Part shown: piece after piece, positions 21,006 to 32,329 of the stretch
How the letters are laid out: every line of letters starts with the position of its first letter
How positions within the stretch are numbered: the first letter of the stretch is position 1
Assembly: GCA_949825045.1 (NCBI GenBank)
Contig: OX463813.1
Span: forward strand, 2,666,001 to 2,730,000
Length of the DNA: 64,000 nt
Origin: Argyresthia goedartella
Lineage: Eukaryota; Arthropoda; Insecta; Lepidoptera; Argyresthiidae
Direction: 5' to 3'
The notes under the pieces: generated by a model
What the model saw: the letters and a program-made list of their open reading frames with translations, nothing else
Told to the model about the DNA's origin: nothing
The model's database searches: none
Made by a program: the position numbers and the translations under genes

Positions 21006-21132
21006 CGCTACACGTTGCGACACGAGTTATGAGCGGTGGCCTTGAATGCGCAGTAGTCACTTTTCAATACCTGTACATATGCGCAGTAATTCCCGCCAAC
21101 GTCGCTCAGCGCTCTTGATTCGTGGCGTGAGG
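21006..21132 (-). mobile_element. MITE family M4, short form
   Basis: CACGAGTTATGAGCGGTGGC at the left and GCTCTTGATTCGTGGCGTG at the right are inverted ends. The interior CATATGCGCAGTAATTCCCG is shared with 35985-36112 and 49577-49872. Confidence 0.65.
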
Positions 21133-21146
21133 AATACTAAAGTTTT

Positions 21147-21492
21147 TTGTGGCAACAAATATAATGATCACCAAAATATTTTTTTCCTACTCACAATGGA
21201 TAAATGAACACCAAAAGTTGCAAAAAATATCAGGGCAAAATACTGCGGTAGCTTAGGTGAAGGGTAAAGGGGGTGACCGAAGCGAAGCCCCCTTTATCCT
21301 TCGTGTTTGGTTGAACATGTAGAACAACAAAAAAATACTTAAAACATAAACTTAAGTACACGCAAAACATAAAAAAAGTATGGTGATCATTTATCCAAAC
21401 ACAATTTAGTGGACATTTATCCATTCTGGCAGTCATTTCTAATTTATTGGTAGTAAAATAGGTGCGTTTTTGGTAATCTTTCAAACATAAGC
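21147..21492 (-). mobile_element. MITE family M2
   Basis: Complete reverse copy: AACAAATATAATGATCACC at one end and GGTAATCTTTCAAACATAAG at the other, with the core CTGCGGTAGCTTAGGTGAAG and CCCCCTTTATCCTTCGTG. Confidence 0.7.
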
Positions 21493-21720
21493 CGTTTTTT
21501 TTCGATTTAAATCCTCATCGCCCCCGTCACCAGCGCATCATCCTCAACTCTCACCGCGCTCATGGCGCATTCGCAAGCCTGGTTGTGCGATAGCAAGCGG
21601 GGTGATATTTTTGTTCATCTCAAAATTATCTCTGTTCCTGTTTTATTACTTTACTAGCTATAGATTGTTGGTGAAATAACTTGTAAAAATTGTTCTTGTC
21701 TTAGCAATTTTCAATGGGAA

Positions 21721-21976
21721 ATATTAAACTGCACATCAAAAATACTGAATTGCACAGCAAATATCAGGGCAAATGCTGCGGTAGCTTAGGTGAAAGGTAA
21801 AGGAGCGAAGCGAAGCCCCCTTTATCCTTCGTGTTAGGTTGAACATATAAGAACAACAAAAAATGCTTAAAATATAAACTTGAGTACACATAAAATATTC
21901 AAAACATAAAAAGTATTTTTTCTGATCCTTTTTTGCTGTGCAAATCAGTATTTTTGATGTGCGATTAAATACTAGC
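21721..21976 (-). mobile_element. MITE family M1
   Basis: Inverted ends CACATCAAAAATACTGAATT and AAATCAGTATTTTTGATGTG, with the shared core in reverse. It lies only 230 bp from an M2 copy carrying the same core. Confidence 0.75.
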
Positions 21977-22130
21977 CATCATCAATTAGTTTTGAATATT
22001 GCAAATATTTAACTTAGTTAGGGTTTTAGCGTGGAGGTGTAATGTATTCTCTATGTTAGTTTTTGTGACAGCTGTCATTCCCAATATAAAAGATTCTAGT
22101 GGCAGCAACGTGTCTTAATCTTAATAAGTA

Positions 22131-22875
22131 CATAGTCAGTCCTTAAGTTCTGTCACAAGGTTTTTGATAGATAAAACTCAGCAATAAACTTTTTCTTATT
22201 CGTATTATACATGATTAAAAAGCTTATTTTATAGGAATCAAATTGCAATACAATACATTTTGTACGATAATCGCAATATGACAAAAAACCTTATAACTTG
22301 AGACAATCGCGAACCCAAAATACGCCGCAACTGACAAAAATACCACTTACCACAAATTTAATAAAAAAACAGTGTTCCAGATAACCAACAAGGTTTCATT
22401 TATTTATTCTGAAACCTCGATTTTAGACCATGCTTAACAACTAGCATTTGATTTTCTGTTAGCTTTCAGTTCCAACTGCTCCCAAAGAGAACTTTACGTA
22501 CTTTTTACGTTTTCAGAAAAACGTATAAAAATTATCTTGTGGGCAACAAGTACACGACGTAAAATGTGAATATGAAAATTAGTTTTACCCAGACTTAGTT
22601 ATCTTATGCTTCAAAATGAAGGTAACGGATTCAGGGAGGGTTCTGACTAAAATCTCACGTAAGTTTGAAAGGTTTTAAGAGACATGGAAAAAAGATAAAG
22701 TGAATCACGTCCGAATTTTTGATTGGGTAAAAAAGTGCAAAATCTCTGAAGAAATCGTTCTAATTTATCAGTATTTAATGAGCTATCAAACCATATATAG
22801 TATTAAATAAAATAAAACTTGGTATTATTTACTATGCGGCAAAATATTTGTGACAGAACTTATGGACCGACTAGG
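22131..22875. mobile_element. Non-autonomous mariner relative, 745 bp
   Basis: Ends CATAGTCAGTCCTTAAGTTC and, inverted, CCTAGTCGGTCCATAAGTTC, each next to TA. They resemble but do not match the ends of the DD37D mariner at 1922-3229. The interior has no transposase motif or long frame, so it is a non-autonomous derivative of a sister family. Confidence 0.8.
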
Positions 22876-23032
22876 TAATTCAGCATTTTCCCGGTCCAAA
22901 CCCCGATATTCCTCAGTAGCCTGTGTTGCGTCCCACTGATGGGCAAAGGCCTTCGCTATCTCAGACCCTCCCCCTCCCCCTTATCCCGCGCCACCCCAGC
23001 CCAGTCCGGCAGAAACATGTACACGTCGTCCA
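22876..23032. other. RTE-like 3' end remnant, weak
   Basis: GTTGCGTCCCACTGATGGGC near 22926 resembles the 3' ends of lepidopteran RTE elements, next to a short C-rich stretch. Confidence 0.35.
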
Positions 23033-23659
23033 AAATTCAAAATTCCAAATGTCTTTATTATTGTAGAAATTTATATATACTTAACGATCGTCATTTTTTG
23101 CCACTTCTCTACATTGGACCACTGTGGAAGAAGAAGGGCGTAGAAACTCCCACAGTTTGATTTTTAGATCTCTTTTAAAAATTGCTTATGCTTAACTAAT
23201 ACAAAATATATATATACTTATGTCATCATCATAATTAATAAGCAGGAATACATAATTACAAAATGATTAACAGCAAGGTCTGTGTTGAGCCAGATTAACC
23301 CCATACAGTCCCATCATTTAAGTAATCTTGAACATTGTAATATCCCTTTTCCGACAAAGTCGCTTTAACATGGTTTTTAAATTGCTCAAATGGAAATTTC
23401 AAGATCTCCAGAGGTATCTTGTTGTAGTAGAGAATGCATTGACCCTTGAAAGAATTGCTAACCTTCGCGAGTCTAAACCGGGGCGCAACTAATCTGTGAT
23501 TATTTCTTAGGTTAACATTACAGCTATCGCTAAGTTTGGGAAATGTTGTAAGGTTCTTGCGTACATATATTATATTTTCGAAAATAAATTGACTAGCTAC
23601 AGTTAGTATGTCAATTTCTTTAAAAAGCTCTCTTAAGGAGTCTGTGCGTTTTAAATTTT
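23033..23659 (-). mobile_element. LINE-A 3' end, longest copy
   Basis: It contains the RT tail frame (23295-23651) and a 3' UTR of about 260 bp with AGAAACTCCCACAGTTTG and TACATTGGACCACTGTGGAA. It is truncated at the 5' side next to an RTE fragment at 23668. Confidence 0.8.
23295..23651 (-). pseudogene. LINE-A reverse transcriptase C-terminal tail, uninterrupted
   Basis: The minus strand gives 118 codons without a stop up to TAA at 23295-23297. There is no proper start because the copy is 5'-truncated. Diagnostic words are FENIIYVRKNLTTFPKLSD, VNLRNNHRLVAPRFRL, ILYYNKIPLEILKFP and EKGYYNVQDYLNDGTVWG, the classic end of CR1-like LINE ORFs. The absence of any stop or indel shows a recent insertion. 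The RT catalytic core is absent, so there is no function. Confidence 0.82.
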
Positions 23660-23667
23660 AATAAAAA

Positions 23668-23822
23668 TATCCCCCCATCGACGTCTCGGCCTGCCTCTTC
23701 TCCGGTGTCCATCGGTGGGCACCCATTCGGTTGTAAGTCTGGCCCACTTGTGGGGGTGCAAGCGGCACACGTGACCGGCCCAGTCCCACTTCAGCCTAGC
23801 GGTCTTAGGGCCAACGTCAGCA
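23668..23822 (-). pseudogene. RTE LINE ORF fragment
   Basis: The minus strand reads ADVGPKTARLKWDWAGHV, then LTTEWVPTDGHRRRGRPR and RRRW, the conserved C-terminal stretch of RTE-type endonuclease/reverse transcriptase proteins. It is the same region as residues in 45593-46060. About 51 codons are open. It is truncated on both sides and abuts a LINE-A copy, so one element probably inserted into the other. Confidence 0.75.
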
Positions 23823-24214
23823 ATTAAAAAGTAAAAGTAAAGTAAAAGTAAAAATTTCGATTATTTGTAAGTACATCATGGATGGAATGCCCTGTCCCTC
23901 AAATTAGCGTGAGCTGTGTCTTGAGAGACAGTTTCTTCCCATAAGTAGGTGATCAATAAATATTACATTTTTGAGTACGCTTCACCCTTGAAGGCTGAAG
24001 TAGAAGTAGTATGCTGGTGATGGAGTGCAGTGTCGTGTTCCCAACACGGTCTGTCAGCTAATAAAATAGCTCGATTCAAATAATCTTCTTTGGTCGTTTT
24101 TAAATTGCGATTGAAATTTCTACATGTCAGAGATTCCATAACTTTCTTTGTGAAAAGTAATACAAGGATTTGTAAACAGCAACAGTAATAAAGGACTTCT
24201 GTTGGTCAACGTTC

Positions 24215-24363
24215 GCTCAACGAAGAAAGAGTCCGCCATTGTGAGCTCAGATTGCGCGGAGCGAGAGCAGATGGCCCAAGATAGGAACAAATCGAAATCT
24301 GTATTGAGAGCCCTATACCCTGCTGAGAGGTGACAGGACGAGATGTGATGATGATGATGATGA
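24215..24363 (+). pseudogene. RTE LINE 3' terminus
   Basis: The plus strand reads MAQDRNKSKSVLRALYPA before a TGA and ends in a GATGAT microsatellite, the usual 3' end of lepidopteran RTE elements. Only the last codons and the tail remain. Confidence 0.55.
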
Positions 24364-25207
24364 GGCTTTGATTGATTTGTTAAGAAGTTGTTAGGGACAT
24401 TATTCTGGACTTTCACTATGAATATGATTGAGAAAAGTACAGAATTGACAAAAAAAATGTGTTAATAGAATCGATCTTTTAGCGAAAGTTGTGCAGAACT
24501 TTGTCCTTAACGACTCCTGTCCAATTACTTCCAATTTTTTTTAAAGCAGAGGATTTAAATTGAGGTAGCTTGTTGTTGTACTGTGGTACGGAACCCTTCG
24601 TGAAGTCCGAATCACATTTGAGTGATTTTATTTTACCCATCACAATTATCAACTTTTTAATTACCTTTTCGTCATCACAATGTCCCACCTCAATATCCCT
24701 GACCCAATTTCAAGACGTCGGAACTCGAATATGCCTCAACCATTTAATTAATTCAACAAAGGCCCTAACTGTCACACCTACAGAACCCTGCGGACCCCTG
24801 TCACACTGTGGGCCGAGTCAATCCGAGTCGTTATTGGACAGAACCCTAATATCACAATGTCTCTTGCAATATTGATAGAACCCTAGTTTGTTATACACAG
24901 ATGTTGTATGTTAATTGGAGGAGATAGGCAATTAGTGTGGCGTTCACGCTTTATCGATTGTGGGCAGCTTTGGAGCTGGGCGCGACCAACCACTATTGTT
25001 TACTTTTTAATATTCTCTTCAACATGGCGTAAATTCTTAGTTATAAAACTCTATTTCAGACAACACTAGACAGAAAGTCAAATAGAGGTTCAGCAGAAGC
25101 AGAGGTTAAGAATATTTTAATAACCAAACTTAAAAGGAAAAAGAGAAAAAAAATAAAAGTTTATAAAGATGGAAAGATTGAGTAAATATATGAAGGTCAC
25201 GACAATC
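24364..25207. other. No gene seen
   Basis: 24590-24625 (TACGGAACCCTTCGTGAAGT) is a short piece of the R repeat. The rest is unstructured and AT-rich. Confidence 0.4.
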
Positions 25208-25649
25208 TTATTCCAAGTTCATAAAGAAAAATAAAGTCTAAATCTAAAATATTTTAATCAAATTCAGATTTGCAAATATTTTTCTCTCTCATTACACTTT
25301 GTTTTTTTTTTAATTAAAACATTGCCATTTATCAACATCACTGTCTTCGTCATCTTCACTGTCTTCTGACGATGATTCACCAACATTCTCCACCATGTCA
25401 TCCATTATTCCATTTCAATCAGTCATGCAAGGACAAATGTCACGAATGACATAATATAATGCGGCAAAAACTCAAACAACTCATTCTCACTAAATCTATG
25501 CTGAAGATGACGAAGACAGTGATTTTGACAAATGAAAATGTTTTAATAAAAAACAAAGTGTAATGAGAGAGAAAAAATATTTGCGAATCTTGATTTCCAT
25601 AAAATATTTTTGTTTTTGACTTTATTTTTCTTCATTAACTTGGAATAAC
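25208..25649. mobile_element. Foldback / long-TIR element, about 440 bp
   Basis: The left arm from TTATTCCAAGTTCATAAAG runs through CTCATTACACTTTG to ACTGTCTTCGTCATCTTCA. The right arm repeats it inverted (TGAAGATGACGAAGACAGTG, CAAAGTGTAATGAGAGAG, CATTAACTTGGAATAA). The arms are about 150 bp at perhaps 85% identity, with a spacer of about 145 bp. The left arm and spacer on the minus strand hold a 31-codon acidic frame (25310-25405). Confidence 0.75.
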
Positions 25650-25982
25650 ACTGCAGATATAATTTGTTCCCTTTATATTTCGTAGAACAACGTTCCAAAT
25701 GATGCAGAATTCTGCATAAATAATGTCAAATGTTATCGGAAATAGAGTATAGTAGGAAAAATATATAACACGAAAAATGGCTATTGAGGAAATTCAAGAA
25801 TAGTAAATTAGGCTTGTGATGTTACAAAGGGGCAGTAAAAAACTGGAACGGTATAAATAGTACGCGGAACTAATCAGTTTGGGAAACAGATCCATTCACT
25901 CCAATACAAGACTTTATAAATAACTTTAAAGTGTTTTTTAATCCATTACCCAATGATTCAACCATTACCACAATCTTCGGTA

Positions 25983-26400
25983 GTCAAAGTCAAGTCAAAG
26001 CCAAAGTTTTTTAATTACTGCAGATATTTACATAAATGTACTTAGCAAAAGTATTTTTTTGCCTCTTCTCTACATTGGACTACTGTGGGAGAGAAGGGCG
26101 TAAAAACTCCCACAGATTGATTTTTAGATCTCTTCTAAAAATTGGTTGTGCTTAACTAATACAAATATTACAATGATAATTAATATGATTAGTAAGCAAG
26201 AATAAATAATTACAAAACTATTAACAGCAAGGTCTGTGTTGAGCCAGATTAACCCCATACAGTCCTGTCATTTAAGTAATCTTGAACATTGCAATATCCC
26301 TTTTTCGACAAAGTGGCTTTGACATGCTTTTTAAATTGCTCGCAATTTCAAAATCTCCAGAGGTATCTTGTTGTAGTAGAGAATGCACTGACCCTTGAAA
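25983..26400 (-). mobile_element. LINE-A 3' end with internal deletion
   Basis: It has the 3' UTR plus part of the RT tail (ILYYNKIPLEILK, GYCNVQDYLNDRTVWG), with a short deletion around 26340 compared with 23295-23651. Confidence 0.75.
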
Positions 26401-26545
26401 GGTAACACATGGCATCACATTATCAACTTTGGAGGTTTGAAGGATTCGTCAAGATTTATTACATCACTAGAACCTTAGTATAACGACGTCAAGATAACAT
26501 ATCATTAGTAAATGGTCAGCCCGGGATACGAACCCTCACGGTAAA

Positions 26546-27216
26546 CCACGGTCCTACGTGGTAAGTGAACTGCCATTAAACCACGGTCCTACGTGGTAAG
26601 TGAACTGTCATTAAACCACGGTCCTACGTGGTAAGTGAACTGTCATTAAACCACGGTCCTACGTGGTAAGTGAACTGTCATTAAACCACGGTCCTACGTG
26701 GTAAGTGAACTGTCATTAAACCACGGTCCTACGTGGTAAGTGAACTGTCATTAAACCACGGTCCTACGTGGTAAGTGAACTGTCATTAAACCACGGTCCT
26801 ACGTGGTAAGTGAACTGCCATTAAACCACGGTCCTACGTGGTAAGTGAACTGTCATTAAACCACGGTCCTACGTGGTAAGTGAACTGTCATTAAACCACG
26901 GTCCTACGTGGTAAGTGAACTGTCATTAAACCACGGTCCTACGTGGTAAGTGAACTGTCATTAAACCACGGTCCTACGTGGTAAGTGAACTGTCATTAAA
27001 CCACGGTCCTACGTGGTAAGTGAACTGTCATTAAACCACGGTCCTACGTGGTAAGTGAACTGTCATTAAACCACGGTCCTACGTGGTAAGTGAACTGTCA
27101 TTAAACCACGGTCCTACGTGGTAAGTGAACTGTCATTAAACTACGGTCCTACGTGGTAAGTGAACTGTCATTAAACCACGGTCCTACGTGGTAAGTGAAC
27201 TGTCATTAAACCACGG
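26546..27216 (-). repeat. Tandem array, nineteen 35-bp units with pol III-like A box
   Basis: CCACGGTCCTACGTGG recurs every 35 bp from 26546 to 27176, and a partial twentieth unit starts at 27211. Only a few substitutions are visible. Each unit has a 6-bp stem (ACCACG, loop GTCCTA, CGTGGT). On the minus strand each unit reads CGTGGTTTAATGACAGTTC, resembling a tRNA D-arm A box. Beyond the left end, 26520-26545 holds TACGAACCCTCAC, the reverse of a B-box-like GTGAGGGTTCGTA. The array is an expanded 5' half of a tRNA-like or SINE head. Confidence 0.93.
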
Positions 27217-27526
27217 AATGTGTCACAAAATAAGCGGCATTATTCACCTTTTAAAATATGTGTAAACGTTTCGTTACACTCTGAATATAAAACTACATCA
27301 CATTCCCGTTTAATGGACGCACCACCATCCATCACAGTAAAATTCAATTGAAATAACAAAAAGTTCCATCAAACTTTTCTATTTACAGAGCAAAACCGAT
27401 CATTCACAAATAAAAACGTGGATTCATCATTTTGTAGGGAGCTCATATAAAACGCCAAACCAAAGGTTCTACTTATTTCGTTCACTGCAAAGGCGAGAAT
27501 CAAATACATATTGTGAGCCCATATTT
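27217..27526. other. No gene seen
   Basis: AT-rich. An acceptor-like CTTTTCTATTTACAG at 27376-27390 has no good donor partner. Confidence 0.4.
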
Positions 27527-27735
27527 ATTTGAAGTAAAACTTCTATACGCACGCTTGACTTGGGGAGTAAGCTGGCGAATGCGTGACGAGAGCGTTACGA
27601 AAAGTGTGATCGGGCGAGGCGAACGAGAGGTGCGCACATTTTCTTTCTCTCTTCCTCTCATAGCCAGACACAGTGCAGGAGATGTATTTTGAACCGTTAG
27701 AGCTAATGAAGTTTTGAAGTTTTACTTCAGTTGTG
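27527..27735. mobile_element. MITE with GAAGTAAAACTTC ends
   Basis: GAAGTAAAACTTCTATACGC begins it and GAAGTTTTACTTC ends it in inverted order. The interior GAGAGCGTTACGAAAAGTG is GC-richer than the flanks. It is non-coding. Confidence 0.55.
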
Positions 27736-28032
27736 TGGTCTAAAGCACACTCTTTTATATTATTATAGTTTGTCTATTGAAATCATGAAATACTACAATG
27801 TCACATTGACAACTGGTGTTCTGTTTTCTTTAATTAATTTCAACCGAATTGAATTTAATTAAATTTTTCCTTGGCCGTAATTAGTCGTGACGTCATTCCG
27901 TAAATCGAAAAATCATAAAAATTAATAGAAATGGTGGGACTTTTTTATTATGGCAAGACATGGCTACTTTTTTTTAGCACCTTAACAAATAGGCACACAT
28001 TGCGCACTAATAAGTTTAAATTCCTTATAAAA

Positions 28033-28298
28033 TCCTCACCGGAATCGATATTATGAGACTACTAATCCTCACCGGAATCGATATTATGAGACTACTAATC
28101 CTCACCGGAATCGATATTATGAGACTACCAATCCTCACCGGAATCGATATTATGAGACTACTAATCCTCACCGGAATCGATATTATGAGACTACTAATCC
28201 TCACCGGAATCGATATTATGAGACTACTAATCCTCACCGGAATCGATATTATGAGACTACTAATCCCCACCGGAATCGATATTATGAGACTACTAATT
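28033..28298 (+). repeat. 33-bp tandem repeat, eight units
   Basis: CTCACCGGAATCGATATTAT repeats every 33 bp, with one T-to-C change in the last copy and an A-to-C in another. The period is 11 codons, so open frames appear on both strands (LILTGIDIMRL and its reverse). They are by-products of the repeat. Confidence 0.93.
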
Positions 28299-28345
28299 TG
28301 GAATCTTGGGTCCAATTCGTCGCCACATTCATATAAAATACGAAA

Positions 28346-28627
28346 GCTCCGTGGTCTAATGGATTTCACGCTTGCTTCTCACACAGGAGATGCAGGTTCG
28401 ATTCCTGACCTGTATCAATGAGATAATTGATTTTTCTTCAGTACATTATGCGGACGTTGTAACGATGATGGAAAAACATCGTGAGGAAACCTTTATTACT
28501 CTATAGCTGCTGCGATGGGCTAGCCCCCGTCACGAAAAATGGAGTATTGAATAAATGGCTAGAAGTGGGCGCAGTTGTGCCTCTGCCACCCCGTATGGGA
28601 AAAAGCGTGACGCTATGTTATGTTATT
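28346..28627 (+). mobile_element. S1 SINE, complete
   Basis: The best full copy: A box TGGTCTAATGG, B box GGTTCGATTCC, AACATCGTGAGGAAACC, GATGGGCTAGCCCCCGTCAC, CACCCCGTATGGGAAAAAGC, ending GTGACGCTATGTTATG. Confidence 0.85.
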
Positions 28628-29354
28628 TTTACTAAATACGCAAACGGACAAGGCTATAAATAAATAAGTTAGCACTACATAACATGCATTTGTTGTACAA
28701 ATTCATATATTAATAAGTTGATTCTAATAAAGTTCTTATATTTTTATTATCATTTTAGTGCCAATTAGTCTGCGCGTTTTGTTTTTTTTTTATTTTTTTT
28801 TTATAAATAACCCACTATTTCTTTTCGGGGTTAATTTTTACCAGCTTATTGCGCACCTACGAGTGTGTTTTTCATAACAATTAAGTAAATTGTTTCCCAA
28901 AATATGTGCCACAAACACCACATTTGTGCCAACATTCAAATAATGATTAAAAGCAAACCATTCGAAAGAGCGAATCGAAGACCCACCTCTAATGTCGATT
29001 AAACCAATACCTTCGCACATACACCTGTCTGTTCCAATTTGAGATGTAATTAAATTGTTGTGAATTTTGATGAAGGGGACAGACATATGAAGACGTTAAT
29101 TTGGTAATTAAAATTATTTATTATACCAACCTTGCAGCTAAATATAATTAAGGGTACTATGAATGTAGTATAATAACCTTTGATATTCTGTATTTATGTG
29201 AAATGTAAGTCTATACTTACAAAAGGAATATGAAATTCGGTCTAATTAAGTATAAAAATTTGTTCACTATACGAAATCGGTTCGTAGCTAATATGCTAGG
29301 GCGTGGCTTGGACCCTAGACAATGTAGCAGTAACTACGGCGGAGTTCGAATTTA
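28628..29354. other. No gene seen
   Basis: AT-rich with a T-run near 28780. The frame at 28838-29086 (minus) has no recognisable content. Confidence 0.4.
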
Positions 29355-29745
29355 TTTTATCTACACACGTATCATAAACCCTCTTTACTGTGTCCAAAAA
29401 CCGCACGTTACGATCAGCATAATGATATACTACTTGGTAAAAACTAATTTCATAACTTAATATTGATACATTATGACCATAATCTATAAAATTTTGACAA
29501 ATTATGACATTTAAATTTCGAACGCCATACATTATGACCATAATGTTTAAATTTTCGACAAATTATGGCATTCAAATTTCGAACGCCGACGCCCGCCTGT
29601 GTGCTGCCCCTACTTTTTCTGTGAAGTTGGTACGACTCAACAAGCTAAACAAGTTCAGAGCAATTATCAATGCCACAATGCCGGTAGAACATGCGGTTCA
29701 CCTTCCGCTCGTTTCATAAACCCACTCTCGAGTTTTAATGCCCTC
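29355..29745 (+). mobile_element. MITE family M3, copy 1 of a cluster
   Basis: TTATCTACACACGTATCATA, then AAAACCGCACGTTACGATCA, an internal near-duplicate of CATTATGACCATAAT, CGAACGCCGACGCCCGCCTG, and a truncated GCATTAAAA/CTCGAG hairpin at the right. Confidence 0.6.
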
Positions 29746-29963
29746 CATTATGTATCAGTCACATAAAATACTACAATTATACCACCCTTGCAGCTAAATA
29801 TAATTGAGGGTACTTTTGATATGAATGTAGTATACTATAGTATACTTACAAAAGGAATATTATATTCGGTCTCATTAAGTATAGAAATTAGTTCTTATTT
29901 AATTCCTATACGAAATCGGTTCGTAGCTTATGTGCTACGGCGTAGCTTATTTATCTACACAAG

Positions 29964-30335
29964 TATCATCAACCCTCTTTATCTACACACGTATCATAAA
30001 CCCTCTTTACTGCGTTCAAAAACCGCACGTTATACGACCAGCATAATGTTATACTACTTGGTAAAAACTAGTTTCGTATCTGGAAAACTACACATTATGG
30101 TCATTATGTGTAGTTTTTCTACATATAATGACATTCAAATTTCGAACGCCGACGCCCACCCGCGTGCCGTCCCTAGTTTGTTTGTGAAGTTGGTACTGAC
30201 ATTCAAATTTCGAACGCCGACGCCCGCCTGCGTGAAGCTACAGAACAAGCTAAACAATTGCAGAGCCACAATGCCGGTCAAACATGCGGTTCCTGAACAC
30301 ATCAAAGAGAGCTTATGATATGTGTGTAGATAAAC
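29964..30335 (+). mobile_element. MITE family M3, copy 2 of a cluster
   Basis: The clearest ends: TCTACACACGTATCATAAAC near 29980 and CTTATGATATGTGTGTAGAT near 30312, in inverted order. The interior hairpin has CACATTATGGTCATTATGTG. Confidence 0.7.
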
Positions 30336-30389
30336 TAGTGTATGTAACTGTACATAATTAGGCATTATGCAGCAGTCACATAAACTACT

Positions 30390-30675
30390 ATTACTGCATC
30401 CAAAAACCGCACGTTACGACCAGCATAATGTTATACTACTTGGTAAAAACTCATTTCATAACTTAATATTGAAACATTATGACCATAATCTATAAAATTT
30501 TGACAAATTATGACATTTAAATTTCGAACGCCGACTCCCGCCTGCGTTTTTCTGTGAAGTTGGTACTACTGAACAAGCTAAACAAGTGCAGAGCAATTAT
30601 GATTGCCACCATGCCGGTCGAACACTCTCGAGTTTTAATGCCCTCAATTATGTATCAGTCACATAAACTACTATT
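30390..30675 (+). mobile_element. MITE family M3, copy 3 of a cluster
   Basis: TGCATCCAAAAACCGCACGT, ATAATGTTATACTACTTGGT, GAAACATTATGACCATAATC, and the right flank CTCGAGTTTTAATGCCCTC with GTCACATAAACTACTATTA. Confidence 0.6.
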
Positions 30676-32329
30676 ATGGCCTGCTACAAGCTTTTGGATA
30701 TCTTACTAGTTGTAGTCTTAATACAATATATTATTAGGAAATCATTATGAACAAAATGTTTTGGGCAAAATTTATATACACAACAAACCGCAACGTTTCT
30801 TTCAATAAACCACAACACTATATTCACCCCTCGCTCCTAGGGGACTAGCCGTCACGCCATTTCGTATTCACGCAATAATGACCACGCTTTGATAGCCGTC
30901 AGAGTTTTATTACAGATGACATGAATTTATAAAGGGATTTAAAATGATGGATAAAATAAGTATTAATTGTTTTGTGTACTCCGTGTATTGATTTATTTTT
31001 AACCGATTGCACTGACCGACCCCTCTTCTGGGGAAGGAGGGTAATGTTGTTCGAGCGAAAGCGAAAGACTGCTTCATAACTTGAAACAGTGATATTAGTA
31101 TTCAAGAACCGGGTATTTATTACGATTAGTCAAAATAATTATAATCCGTAGCCTCTCGCATGTGAGGTAGAATAATTACGTACTTCACAGAAATGGGCTA
31201 ATGGTACCCGAATTAAATTTCAATATTTATCAGAAAGTTGAAATGATATTTAAGGGTTTGTTAGGGTTATCATTCTGAACAAATTTTCTCTATAAAAAAT
31301 ATTTGATTAGAGGAACTTTTTTTTTTACTTCTCTGTACGTTTTAGAACAGCTGATTTGTATGGTGAAGGGCATAAAAATGCTTTAATCAAAAAAACACAG
31401 TATTATGTAAACTTCCAAAAGTACTCAAAGCCCGTCATTCACCTGCCTACTAAAGACTAAAGTTTATCAAAGCCAAACCGTTTTAATACAACATCACAAA
31501 CAACACATGTCACTCCAGTTTTAACAGAGTCGAAAATAATGAAACAAAATTATAATTAACCCCAGAAATGCAACCAAAATTAAACTGAGCTCGGGGCTCG
31601 AGTTGTATACAACTGGAAACAAAACGCGGAAATATTTCACGAATCCAGGGTTGCCATATATTTCCCACGCATTTACGGTATTTGTCACATTAATTGGAGC
31701 AATTGATACTTTTAAACTTAATTAAGTCAAATAATACTGTAAATTTTATTTGATAAAACAACTTTTGTTACATATTCTGATTACAATAGATTACAATATA
31801 AAATTATAATTAAAATTACATTAAATTACAATAAAAAATTACAAACAATAAAACTAATTCTAACAGTAAAATAAAATGTCAAATTTCACCAGAGTTTCGT
31901 CATATAAAATACAACACGGAAATTAAGTCAAATATTTTAACTGTATGTACATAATTACAGAACATTTTTTTTTGTTAGACATTATGGTTGCATTTCAATA
32001 GGGAGGAGCATATGTTACTTATCCCAAAACACAGGGGAAACTCTACTTTGGTGAGAAACGACTCTTATAATATTGTCTGTACAAATGTATGACAAAACTG
32101 TAGCAATATTACTGAATAAACATGATTATTATTTTATAGAAAAAACTAACAGGCAACCTAAGAGTACATTTATAGGAAATTGTCTTACTAACTGTAGCAA
32201 GTCAATTTGCAACGCATAATGTACTCCTTGCAACGGAATGCGTTCCGAATTCAACGCAGCCCGAAGCAACAATGCATTCATTGAAATGAACACGATAACA
32301 CAGAATCCTGTGCGTTACATACAAGCAAA
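30676..32329. other. Long AT-rich stretch, no gene seen
   Basis: No frame, repeat family or splice pair that I can support over 1.6 kb. 31740-31880 is rich in ATTACAATAAAA-like words. Confidence 0.5.

Noticed and set aside
26546..27216. CRISPR array
   Set aside because: The repeats are direct head-to-tail 35-bp units without unique spacers, and the context is a eukaryotic genome.
27391..27436. Exon after CTATTTACAG
   Set aside because: The donor TTTT|GTAGGG is poor and the peptide is unremarkable.
28025..28421. Overlapping ORFs with LILTGIDIMRL-type repeats on both strands
   Set aside because: A product of the 33-bp tandem repeat, whose length is a multiple of three.
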